Source: Flavisolibacter longurius
GTDB taxonomy: Bacteria > Bacteroidota > Bacteroidia > Chitinophagales > Chitinophagaceae
Direction: 5' to 3'
DNA: 64,000 nt
Assembly (NCBI GenBank): GCA_014163555.1
Contig: JACJGO010000010.1
Coordinates: 62,001 to 126,000, forward strand
Shown here piece by piece: positions 8,986-17,265 of this stretch (the first letter of the stretch is position 1; the number at the start of each line of letters is the position of its first letter). The notes under the pieces were generated by a model. It was not told the origin of the DNA. It saw nothing but the letters and a program-made list of their open reading frames with translations, and ran no database searches. Both the position numbers and the translations under genes were made by a program.

Positions 8986-9816
8986 CTACGAACTTACTGC
9001 CGCTGCATTTTTAAAAAAGCTGTGCATGAACAGCAATTGGTAATTGATCGCATTGCTCCAATATTTCCAATTGTGGGCACCGGGACGGATGATAAAATCA
9101 TGGGGGATGTTTCGATACTGAAGCTGCTGATGCAGGTTCACATTCACCTCATAAAAAAAGTCTTCTTTGCCGCAATCGATCAATAGGGCAAGACTGTTTG
9201 GCGTAATCAGGTGAAGCATGTTGATCACCGTATTGGCTTCCCAGCGGGACGGCTGTGAGGCGTAGGTCCCCAGCCGTTTTGCCATGTCCCAGTTATTGGG
9301 AAAAGGCCGGATGTCCACACCACCGCTCATACTGCCGGCCGCACCAAACACGTCCTGATGTTTCATGGCAAGATACAGGGCGCCATGTCCGCCCATGCTC
9401 AGTCCCGTGATGCCTCTGCCCTTTCGGTCTTTGATGGTTTTGTAACGGGCATCTACCCAGGCCACCAGTTCTTTGGCTACGTAGGATTCGTACCGGAAAC
9501 TGCTATCAACCGGGCTATCCCAGTACCAGCTTCCATAACCGCCATCCGGACAAACAATGATCATCTGGTACGCATCAGCCGCTTTTTCAAATCCTTTGGC
9601 CTTCGTCACCCAGTCGGCATAGTTGCCGCTATAGCCATGTAACAGGTAAACAACCGGAAGCGCTTTTGCCTGTTGATACTGATCCGGCGTTACCACCACA
9701 GCTTTGATCTTTTTTTTCATCGCAGCACTATAGGTTTCTACCGTATCAACACTGGCAGAATGGGCAATCTGTTTACAGGCAAGCAAAAGGAGAAAAAAGA
9801 AAATACGTGTCATCAT
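8986..9816 (-). CDS. secreted esterase, alpha/beta hydrolase (esterase D / feruloyl esterase-like)
   Basis: A 276-residue protein with a signal peptide (MMTRIFFFLLLLACKQIAHS) and a complete alpha/beta hydrolase fold. The oxyanion region is VVYLLHGYSG, the nucleophile elbow GLSMGGHG has Ser139, an acid candidate lies in LIDCGKEDFF and the His in GAHNWKYW. This pattern matches the putative esterase family that includes feruloyl esterase domains and antigen 85-like acyltransferases. It is likely periplasmic or cell-surface and would remove ester groups from plant-derived or other carbohydrates. Monocistronic by spacing; the substrate is not determined by the sequence. Confidence 0.88.
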   Translation of the reverse strand: MMTRIFFFLLLLACKQIAHSASVDTVETYSAAMKKKIKAVVVTPDQYQQAKALPVVYLLHGYSGNYADWVTKAKGFEKAADAYQMIIVCPDGGYGSWYWDSPVDSSFRYESYVAKELVAWVDARYKTIKDRKGRGITGLSMGGHGALYLAMKHQDVFGAAGSMSGGVDIRPFPNNWDMAKRLGTYASQPSRWEANTVINMLHLITPNSLALLIDCGKEDFFYEVNVNLHQQLQYRNIPHDFIIRPGAHNWKYWSNAINYQLLFMHSFFKNAAAVSS

Positions 9817-9991
9817 AATAGTTAGAAGAACTAAACCAATGTGGTGAATTTATGTAATTATGACAAAAACAAATGGAAAACACAGAGATGTTTGCTATCA
9901 GCCAGTACAATAAGAATCTTTTTCAGAAATAGGCGAATCCTGGCAACCTATTAAATTTTCTGTGCATCATGATAGATTCAGTTCTGGTTTT

Positions 9992-10894
9992 TCACAAGGA
10001 TTGTACTGCATTTCTAAGTGATAGCAGGTCCTGCTTTTCATAGTGGGGACAAGCGCCGTCATGCGTGGCGACAAAACCCGACAACAGGCTTGCCTGTTCC
10101 AGCGATGCTCCTATTGTTTTGCCGCTGAACTTGCCCGCCAGAAAGGCGGCCAGAAAGGCATCGCCGCTGCCTACCGTATCTTTTACGTTTACTTTCAGCG
10201 CCTGCACTTTTTCATGCTTTCCCTGTGAATAACACTGAGCGCCTCTGGCGCCCTGGGTAAGCAGAATGGTGTCTATGGATTGAAAATGGCCCTGAAGTCT
10301 TTCCAGTTGTTCTTCAACAATGCTATCTTCCTGTTTTAGCCATTCCATGATGATTTGCAGCTCATCTTCATTCAGCTTTAGCAGGTTGGTTTTTTGAAGC
10401 AGTTGCTGAATAATCTCCCAACGGTAAAACGGTGCCCGCAGGTTTACATCAAATACCCGGTACCGGCTTTTTTCAAGAAGCGCCATCAACGTTTGGCGGG
10501 AAGTTTGGCTGCGGGTGACCAGGCTCCCAAAAACAAACGCATCCGCTTCTGAAACGGCTTGCTCCATCTCCGGTGTGGTTTGCATTTCATCCCAGGCCAC
10601 GTTTTCTACAATCTCATAATCAACCTGGTGGTTTTCTTTTAGGTGTACTTCCACGGTTGATGTCGGCAGCTCTTTTGAAACGGTACAAAAGGTTGTATCC
10701 ACCTGCAGCTTTTGTAATTCCGCAAGGATATCCCGGCCATTTCTATCGTCACCGATCCGGGTAATAATGGCACTTTTTATACCCATCTTTTGAAGATGGT
10801 AACAAACATTCAGCGGTGCTCCACCCAGACGACGGCCCTCTTTCAGGTTATCCCACAAAATCTCACCAAAACAAATAATTTTCGATTCTTTCAT
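9992..10894 (-). CDS. PfkB-family carbohydrate kinase, probably fructokinase
   Basis: A 300-residue cytoplasmic sugar kinase. The N-terminal ICFGEILWD and GGAPLNVCYHLQKMG segments are the substrate-binding part of fructokinase-type PfkB proteins, and the C-terminal signature DTVGSGDAFLAAFLAG carries the catalytic base Asp245 and the anion hole. It would phosphorylate fructose (or a related hexose) with ATP. It stands alone, with a small palindrome 10 bases before its start that may be an operator. Exact sugar specificity is inferred from the GGAPLNV pattern only. Confidence 0.88.
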   Translation of the reverse strand: MKESKIICFGEILWDNLKEGRRLGGAPLNVCYHLQKMGIKSAIITRIGDDRNGRDILAELQKLQVDTTFCTVSKELPTSTVEVHLKENHQVDYEIVENVAWDEMQTTPEMEQAVSEADAFVFGSLVTRSQTSRQTLMALLEKSRYRVFDVNLRAPFYRWEIIQQLLQKTNLLKLNEDELQIIMEWLKQEDSIVEEQLERLQGHFQSIDTILLTQGARGAQCYSQGKHEKVQALKVNVKDTVGSGDAFLAAFLAGKFSGKTIGASLEQASLLSGFVATHDGACPHYEKQDLLSLRNAVQSL

Positions 10895-10903
10895 GTTGTA
10901 AAA

Positions 10904-10917
10904 TATAGAGGTCTATA
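10904..10917 (-). promoter_or_regulatory. small palindrome upstream of the fructokinase gene
   Basis: TATAGA-GG-TCTATA is a perfect 6-bp inverted repeat ending 9 bases before the start codon. Its place fits an operator, but a palindrome this short and AT-rich could be chance. Confidence 0.3.
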
Positions 10918-11357
10918 GCCAGTCAAATGTTTTTGCCTTCGCACGACTTTCTCATTTTGTAAAATAGGAAAAAGTTATGTCTCCTATCCATCATTTGTGA
11001 TCGATAGGCTGAATTTGCTTGCATTGAAAACTATGGGATGAAATTTCCTGTTACTGGATTTCTTTCTGCTCTTATTTAAGATAAATGGCTTTCGTAACAT
11101 TCTGGTTTATCAAATCAAAAGGTGCAATTTTACACAGGCAGTTTTACTACCATCCATGTCTTCATGATTTTCTATACGTAAGGGCAGGTGATAAAATTTC
11201 AGAAACGATGTGCTGACAGAATAAGTTGGTAGAAAAGCATGGCTAAAGAAAGAAATTTCAGGTTTCAGTAAAATGAATTAATTGCAGACGCCAACTTAAC
11301 TGCCGAAACCACAACTAATATTTTGATTTTTTGCTTATATTCAAAAAACACATCACT
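10918..11357. other. divergent intergenic region with no recognised feature
   Basis: About 440 bases between the reverse-strand fructokinase gene and a forward-strand secreted protein gene. It is AT-rich and should hold both promoters; no repeat, RNA gene or reliable promoter pair was recognised. Confidence 0.4.
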
Positions 11358-12062
11358 ATGAATCACATCCTGAAAACCGTGCTGCTTTTGTCTTTCGTTT
11401 TGCATTTCTCGAATGGCATAATAGCCCAGGGCAAAAAATTTGTCTCTATCAAAGCAGGCAACAAAGTGGCAGATGTTCTTTCCCCGGCTGATATATATTA
11501 TTTTCCAAAGTTCACAACCGGCAGGGTTTATTTTAAAGACGGCTCAAAATCAGAAGCCAGACTGAATTACAACCACCTTGTTGATGAAATGCAGTTTATC
11601 GACCCCAAAGACGACACACTTGCCCTCGCCAACGAAAACACCATTCAGGCCATAGCTGTTGAAAAAGATACGTTTTACTACCACAACGGCTACCAGCGAC
11701 TCATCAGGCAAACCGGTGGGATCAAACTTACCCTTAAACAATTCTGGGCGATTGGTGATGTCAAAAAAATGGGGGCTTTTAACCAAGCCAACACCTCTGC
11801 CTCCATCGCCACTGTCAGCACATTCACAGGGAAAGGCGGCAATTATGAATTGATCCTGAACGAAGATGTGGACCTGCGAAAAGTAGAACAATTTTTCCTT
11901 GTTGACCCGTACAATCAATTTGTACTGGCGAGCAGAAAGAATTTGCTGGACCTTTTCCCCAAGCATCAGCAGGCCATCAAAAGCTATTTAAAAGAAAACA
12001 GCGTTGAATTTTCCAAGCAGGAAGATCTGGAAAAGCTGGTTCAATTCCTGGCTGCTTTATAG
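11358..12062 (+). CDS. secreted protein of unknown function
   Basis: A 234-residue protein with a clear signal peptide (MNHILKTVLLLSFVLHFSNGIIAQ). The start at 11358 puts the signal at the very N-terminus; an upstream in-frame codon does not. The mature part begins with a beta-rich stretch (DVLSPADIYYFPKFTTGRVYFKDGS) resembling small outer-surface proteins of Bacteroidota that end in a helical LVQFL segment. I do not recognise a family. It is convergent with the dnaE gene, 40 bases apart, and has no obvious partner. Confidence 0.75.
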   Translation: MNHILKTVLLLSFVLHFSNGIIAQGKKFVSIKAGNKVADVLSPADIYYFPKFTTGRVYFKDGSKSEARLNYNHLVDEMQFIDPKDDTLALANENTIQAIAVEKDTFYYHNGYQRLIRQTGGIKLTLKQFWAIGDVKKMGAFNQANTSASIATVSTFTGKGGNYELILNEDVDLRKVEQFFLVDPYNQFVLASRKNLLDLFPKHQQAIKSYLKENSVEFSKQEDLEKLVQFLAAL

Positions 12063-12102
12063 ACGAAAAGAAAATCCGTGATCAATTATTCCGACAGATA
12101 AC

Positions 12103-15030
12103 TTACGCTTGCTTCATTCCGATCTTTTTCATTGCGGTTACTTCCACACTGTACACGCCAAAATCATCCACCACCTTGCCGCGCAGGTGATAATACCCTT
12201 TTCCGGTCAAGGGGTGCCGGTCGGCCACCTGCGGAAAATGAACGCTGTCCAGCCAGTCGCCGGCAGGATCGATAAAGGTTCCGAAATACATCAACTCTCC
12301 TTTTATGGTACGCACCGGTTTTTGTGTAATGTAATACGCCATTACCTCTACTTCCTTGTCAACATGATGCGCCAGGCTTTTTGCCGGCACAAACCGGCTT
12401 TTGTCAAATTCGATCAGTGAAAACGGATCACATAGCGGAAAGCCAAGCAACTCCATTTCATCCAGCGCATCTTCCAACGCGGTTTGATGAAGTGCCGGCA
12501 GCGTGAATGTTTTTGGCGTTTCAGCAAAAGGAATGGTCGCCACCCCTTGTGTTTTCTTCACCCTTTTGTGCAGGAAGTTGGCCTCCCAAAGCAATTCTTT
12601 TTTGTTTTTGCCCGTAAAGCGGAACGCTCCTGCGCGGATCAGGATGTTGAGCTGCTCCGGACCCGTTCCGGAGCGTTCAATAAAATCGTACAGGTTCAGG
12701 AAAGCGCCGTGCTGCGATCGTTCGTGAAGGAAGTTTTCAATGGTGGCATTCTCCAGGCTTTTGACGTGTACAAATCCCATATACACATCCTGTCCCCGGA
12801 TGGTAGTGAGCACTTCACTGTTGTTGATACAGGGTGCCTGCACCTTGCCGCCTGCCCTGCGCAGTTCATGAAAATAAAGTTCCGTTGAATAAAATCCGCC
12901 AAAGTTGTTGATAACCGCTACCATAAACTCCAGCGGATAGTAAGTTTTCAAATAGAGACTTTGGTAGCTTTCCACGGCAAACGAGGCGGAATGCGCTTTT
13001 GAAAAAGAATAACCACCAAAGGATTCTATCTGCCGCCACACTTCTTTTGTAATCGTATCGGGATAACCAAAGGAAGTACAGTTGGCAAAGAATTTTTCCC
13101 TGATCCGATCGAATTCTTTTCGTCCCCGGTATTTACCGCTCATGGCCCGACGCAGCACATCGGCCTCTCCCATATCGAGACCTGCAAAATGGTGTGCAAT
13201 CTTGATCACATCTTCCTGGTACACCATTACCCCGTAGGTTTCTTCCAGCAGTTCTTTCATTTTGGGATGCAGGTATTCAAATTTGTCCGGATTATGAAAG
13301 CGGTAAATGTATTCCCGCATCATACCCGATTGTGCTACACCCGGACGGATGATGGAACTGGCCGCAACAAGGGTGATGTAATCATCGCAGCGAAGCTTTT
13401 GAAGGAGTTGCCGCATGGCGGGACTTTCAATATAAAAACAACCGATGGTGTCTGCCCGTCTGATTTGTTCGGCCACCTGTTTGTCGGTTTTGAATTTTTC
13501 CACCTCACGGATGTCAATCGTTTTGCTCCTGTTTTCCCGCACCAGTTGAATGGCGTCCTTTATATGACCAAGACCCCGCTGGGAAAGGATATCCAGTTTA
13601 TACAAACCCACTTTTTCCGCAACAAACATATCGATCTGGGTCGTTGCAAAACCTTTGGGCGGCATGATGAGTGCCGTGTACTGGCAAAGAGGTTCATCGG
13701 AGATCAGCAAACCACCGGGGTGGATACTGCTGTAGTTGGGAAAATCCTGCAGCAATGCGCCGTATTTTAGAATGTATTGCTGTATTTTATCTTCGCCCAG
13801 CTTTGCTTTCGGGTTGTTGGCGATGGCGTCCACTTCGTGTTTGGGCAATCCGAAAACCTTGGCCAACTCCCGCAGGATGGCATTGTACTGAAAGGTATTG
13901 AACATACCCAGCAGCGCCACATGTTCGCGGCCATAACGTTTGAACACATAATCGATTATCTCATCACGGTCCTTCCAGGAAAAATCAATGTCGAAATCCG
14001 GTGGTGAATTGCGATAAGGGTTTAAAAAACGCTCAAAATACAGGTCCAAATCTATAGGGTTAACATCGGTAATCTCCAGGCAGTAGGCCACAATGGAATT
14101 GGCACCGCTGCCGCGGCCCACATAATAAAATCCGCGGCTTTGTGCATAGCGGATCAGGTCCCAGGTAATGAGAAAGTAGGCATTAAAATGAAGCCGGTTG
14201 ATGATCGCCAGTTCTTTGCGCACTCTTTCAGTCGCCACCCGGTTGCTGGCGCCATAGCGTTTGTGAAGACCATCCATGGCAAGTTTTTCCAGCAGAATCC
14301 GATCGTCTTCTGCTGTTGCCGAAAACACCTTTTTGTTTTTGTCGGTGGTGAAGTCCAATGCACATTCGCAACGATCCAAAACATGGAGTGTATTGGTGAT
14401 GATGAACGGGTATTGTGCAAAGGCAGCCAGCACCTGCGCCGGCGACAGGAAAAATTCATCGGTTGCTGCAATCTCGCTGGCAGTCTGCTTGCTCAGGATA
14501 ATGTTTTTATCAATGGCACGCAGCAGGCGGTGAAGATTGTAGGTTACTTTGTCTTTATATGTCACTGGCTGCAACACCACCAGCTTATGACGCAGCGCCT
14601 TTACATCAACCGCAAACAATTTGTTTACCTGCGAAGGGCGAATACCGACCAGCTCATTTTCGACCAGTGATTGTGGCACCTGTTGCAGCGAGTAAATGAT
14701 CCACACATCTTCCGAAAAAAACGGTCGGTCGGGAAACGGTTTTTCCCCTTGCAGGTGCTGCGTCAAAAACGTGTTGATGGCCAGCAGGCCACTATTGTTC
14801 TTCGCCAACAGCACATAACAAAACTGGTCGCCATTTCGGATTTCAACACCCAGTACCGGTTTGATATTGCTTTCTTTACAAAACGCATAAAAATCCCACC
14901 AGTCAGAGGTATTGTTGATATTGGTGAGCGCCATGGCAGAGACGCCGTTATCAGAACCTGCTTTTACAAGTTGTTCGGTTGAGAACGTGCCGTAACGGAA
15001 CGAGAAATATGTTTTACAATTCAGGTACAT
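12103..15030 (-). CDS. DNA polymerase III alpha-subunit paralogue (DnaE-type, mutasome)
   Basis: A C-family DNA polymerase of 975 residues, shorter than replicative DnaE (about 1,160) and DnaE2 (about 1,050-1,100). The polymerase metal ligands are intact: Asp347 and Asp349 in PDFDIDF and Asp480 in LYKLDILSQRG. A C-terminal OB-fold-like segment follows but no long tau-binding tail. The N-terminal PHP domain is eroded: the usual His of the first motif is Tyr (TYFSFRYGT) and the second motif reads ALTNINNT instead of a D-H-D pattern. It lies 10 bases after the dinB stop, so the two form one operon. A translesion or mutagenic role is inferred by analogy with ImuB-DnaE2 cassettes. Confidence 0.9.
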   Translation of the reverse strand: MYLNCKTYFSFRYGTFSTEQLVKAGSDNGVSAMALTNINNTSDWWDFYAFCKESNIKPVLGVEIRNGDQFCYVLLAKNNSGLLAINTFLTQHLQGEKPFPDRPFFSEDVWIIYSLQQVPQSLVENELVGIRPSQVNKLFAVDVKALRHKLVVLQPVTYKDKVTYNLHRLLRAIDKNIILSKQTASEIAATDEFFLSPAQVLAAFAQYPFIITNTLHVLDRCECALDFTTDKNKKVFSATAEDDRILLEKLAMDGLHKRYGASNRVATERVRKELAIINRLHFNAYFLITWDLIRYAQSRGFYYVGRGSGANSIVAYCLEITDVNPIDLDLYFERFLNPYRNSPPDFDIDFSWKDRDEIIDYVFKRYGREHVALLGMFNTFQYNAILRELAKVFGLPKHEVDAIANNPKAKLGEDKIQQYILKYGALLQDFPNYSSIHPGGLLISDEPLCQYTALIMPPKGFATTQIDMFVAEKVGLYKLDILSQRGLGHIKDAIQLVRENRSKTIDIREVEKFKTDKQVAEQIRRADTIGCFYIESPAMRQLLQKLRCDDYITLVAASSIIRPGVAQSGMMREYIYRFHNPDKFEYLHPKMKELLEETYGVMVYQEDVIKIAHHFAGLDMGEADVLRRAMSGKYRGRKEFDRIREKFFANCTSFGYPDTITKEVWRQIESFGGYSFSKAHSASFAVESYQSLYLKTYYPLEFMVAVINNFGGFYSTELYFHELRRAGGKVQAPCINNSEVLTTIRGQDVYMGFVHVKSLENATIENFLHERSQHGAFLNLYDFIERSGTGPEQLNILIRAGAFRFTGKNKKELLWEANFLHKRVKKTQGVATIPFAETPKTFTLPALHQTALEDALDEMELLGFPLCDPFSLIEFDKSRFVPAKSLAHHVDKEVEVMAYYITQKPVRTIKGELMYFGTFIDPAGDWLDSVHFPQVADRHPLTGKGYYHLRGKVVDDFGVYSVEVTAMKKIGMKQA

Positions 15031-15040
15031 GGTAGTCCAT

Positions 15041-16195
15041 TTACAGTAGTCCGCTGGCCCGCATAATCAGGTAACGGCCAAAGCGACCGTTCAACTTGTC
15101 GATTGCCTGGTATAATTTGATCAGATCATCCGTATCGTCGAACATGGAGATCTGGTAATTGCCCGGTACAAGATGCGAGAACTTCACGCCAAGCAATCGA
15201 ACGAGCAGCCGCCTGTCGTAAAGTTTATCGAACAGCTCTTTTACTTTTTCCAGGAGCAGGTGATCAAGGGCCGTGTAGGGAATGATGCATTGCTTGCTAA
15301 CCGTATCGAAGTTGGCGAAGCGGACCTTTACCGTGATGCAGCCGGTAAGCTTGTTCTGCTGCCGGAGCTCGAAAGCGATCTTTTCGGTCATTTGTACAAG
15401 CTGGGCATGCATAAACCGGATGTCGATGGTATCACTTTCAAAAGTGTTTTCGGTGCTGATGCTTTTTCGCTCCTGGTACGGAACCACCGGTGTTTCATCG
15501 ATGCCATTGGAACGCCGCCAGAGCTCAATACCGTTCTTACCCAAAAGATTTTCCATCATCTCACATGGAATCTCGCTGAGAGTGCGGATGTCATGAACCC
15601 CCATTTGTTTGAGCAGTAAACCCGTCTTTTCACCAACCATCGGCAGCTTGGTCACCGGCAGTGGTGCCAGGAAAGATTTTTCTTCCCCAAAAGCTATCTC
15701 CATCTGGCCATTGGGTTTGGCCTCATCCGTGGCCACCTTGCTTACCAGTTTGTTGGCCGCCATTCCGTAGGATACGGGAAGGCCTGTTTCCCTGTGAATG
15801 GTTTGCTTTAATTCGGCGGTGTACCGGCTGCACCCAAAAAACTTATCCATTCCTGTTAGGTCCACGTAAAACTCGTCGATGCTCGCTTTTTCAAACCGGG
15901 GAACTTTTTCCTTTACAATCTCTGTGACCAGGCGTGAATATTTGCTGTAAGCATCCATATCACCAGAAAGCACAATCGCCTGCGGACAAAGCCTGCGGGC
16001 CAATTTCATAGGCATGGCCGAATGCACACCAAACCGGCGGGCTTCGTAGCTGCATGCGGCTACCACAGCACGGTCACTTTGTCCGCCAATCAGGAGCGGT
16101 TTACCTTTCAGTTTGCTGTTCTTGAGACACTCCACGCTTACAAAAAACGTGTCCATGTCGAGATGAGCAATGGTTCTGTGCGGGGTTAGAAGCAT
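15041..16195 (-). CDS. dinB: DNA polymerase IV (Y family)
   Basis: A 384-residue translesion polymerase. Catalytic acidic residues are Asp13 in HLDMDTFF and Asp107-Glu108 in ASIDEFYVDL; the aromatic pair Phe17-Phe18 includes the steric gate. The palm/finger pattern MAANKLVSKVATDEAKPNG and a complete little-finger domain follow, so unlike ImuB it should be active. ATG at 16195 chosen over an in-frame TTG at 16222. It is the first gene of a dinB-dnaE operon with a perfect palindrome 41 bases upstream of the start, suggesting damage-responsive control. Confidence 0.93.
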   Translation of the reverse strand: MLLTPHRTIAHLDMDTFFVSVECLKNSKLKGKPLLIGGQSDRAVVAACSYEARRFGVHSAMPMKLARRLCPQAIVLSGDMDAYSKYSRLVTEIVKEKVPRFEKASIDEFYVDLTGMDKFFGCSRYTAELKQTIHRETGLPVSYGMAANKLVSKVATDEAKPNGQMEIAFGEEKSFLAPLPVTKLPMVGEKTGLLLKQMGVHDIRTLSEIPCEMMENLLGKNGIELWRRSNGIDETPVVPYQERKSISTENTFESDTIDIRFMHAQLVQMTEKIAFELRQQNKLTGCITVKVRFANFDTVSKQCIIPYTALDHLLLEKVKELFDKLYDRRLLVRLLGVKFSHLVPGNYQISMFDDTDDLIKLYQAIDKLNGRFGRYLIMRASGLL

Positions 16196-16235
16196 AAGGA
16201 GTTGGTTCAAATACAGCGCCAAATTACTAATTATT

Positions 16236-16253
16236 TTAGCAGATGTTTGCTAA
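16236..16253 (-). promoter_or_regulatory. perfect palindrome upstream of dinB, candidate damage-response operator
   Basis: TTAGCA-N6-TGCTAA is an exact 6-bp inverted repeat with a 6-base spacer, centred about 50 bases before the dinB ATG. Length and symmetry fit the binding site of a dimeric repressor of the LexA/S24 type. No such repressor gene is in the window. Confidence 0.5.
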
Positions 16254-16591
16254 GTTTTTTCACATGGAACATTGGTAGCGATTTTTGTTTGCACTAAAAC
16301 ACAGATGGGGACGGGAAGGAAATGAGTTGTGGTCGTGTGGAAAACATCATCACAATGATGGCCAAAAATGATAGCTCGTTCTATGCAAATAAGAAAACCC
16401 AGGTGGCATGAACACTACGATTTTGCCAGTAATCAAAAAATGCATGCAGGAAAAATGGCAACATGGATGGCACGTTTTTCAACCGTTCGATCATAGTTAG
16501 GCAGAAGCCTATGTTTTTAAAACAGGGTTTGAAGTGGAGGATTGTTCTCCTCGCAGAAGAAATTCCTATCTTCAGGTTAGAACTTAGCTTT
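16254..16591. other. divergent intergenic region between dinB and the DUF1080 gene
   Basis: Roughly 340 bases carrying the upstream parts of both promoters. It contains the short inverted repeat CATCAT-CACA-ATGATG near 16350 and otherwise no recognisable gene or RNA. Confidence 0.35.
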
Positions 16592-17188
16592 ATGAAACAA
16601 CGCTTAACACTATTCTTTTTTTGCCTGCTTACCATGGCATCCTTTGCACAATCCAGCCAAAAATTATTCAACGGTAAAAACCTGGATGGCTGGACCATTC
16701 ACGGAACAGAAAAATGGTATGTAAAAGACGGCGAACTTGTTTGCGAAAGCGGTCCTGATAAAGGTTACGGGTATTTGTCGACCAACAAACCGTACAAGGA
16801 TTTTATTCTTACAGTAAAATTCAAGCAGGAAGCCAACGGCAACAGCGGCGTTTTTATCCGCTCAGGCATTGAAGGCACAAAAATCAGCGGCTGGCAGGTA
16901 GAAGTGGCCCCGAAGGGACACCATACAGGCGGCGTGTATGAATCCTATGGCCGCGGATGGCTGATTCAACCCAAACCGGAAGACGAGGCCCACCTGAAAG
17001 AAGGCCAGTGGAATGAAATGAAAATAAAAGTGGTTGGCGATGAGTTGACATCCTGGCTTAATGGACACCAGATGGTGCAATTGAAGGATGAAAAAATTGG
17101 AGCTGGCAAGGGCTTTATTGCCTTGCAAATCCATGATGGCGGCGGCATCAAGGTCCGCTGGAAAGACCTGGAGATACAGGAACTGTAA
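16592..17188 (+). CDS. secreted DUF1080 (3-keto-disaccharide hydrolase domain) protein
   Basis: A 198-residue exported protein: signal peptide MKQRLTLFFFCLLTMASFAQ, then a single DUF1080 lectin-like jelly-roll domain with the typical LFNGKNLDGW start, GNSGVFIR, and KGFIALQIHDGGGIKVRWKDLEI end. Members of this family cleave 3-keto-glycosides. The ATG at 16592 puts the signal at the N-terminus; the frame is open upstream without conserved sequence. The next gene, 77 bases on, is a Tat-exported oxidoreductase that could generate 3-keto substrates, so the two probably act together in the periplasm. Confidence 0.9.
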   Translation: MKQRLTLFFFCLLTMASFAQSSQKLFNGKNLDGWTIHGTEKWYVKDGELVCESGPDKGYGYLSTNKPYKDFILTVKFKQEANGNSGVFIRSGIEGTKISGWQVEVAPKGHHTGGVYESYGRGWLIQPKPEDEAHLKEGQWNEMKIKVVGDELTSWLNGHQMVQLKDEKIGAGKGFIALQIHDGGGIKVRWKDLEIQEL

Positions 17189-17265
17189 GCCTTTTTTCAT
17201 CTTTCAGCATCGTATAAATTTTCTTTTAGTTTTCTGCCTTCACCGACTCAAACCAATCAACAGTT

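Noticed and set aside
14140-14670. 176-codon forward frame
   Set aside because: Lies wholly inside dnaE on the other strand, with no start context or recognisable domain.
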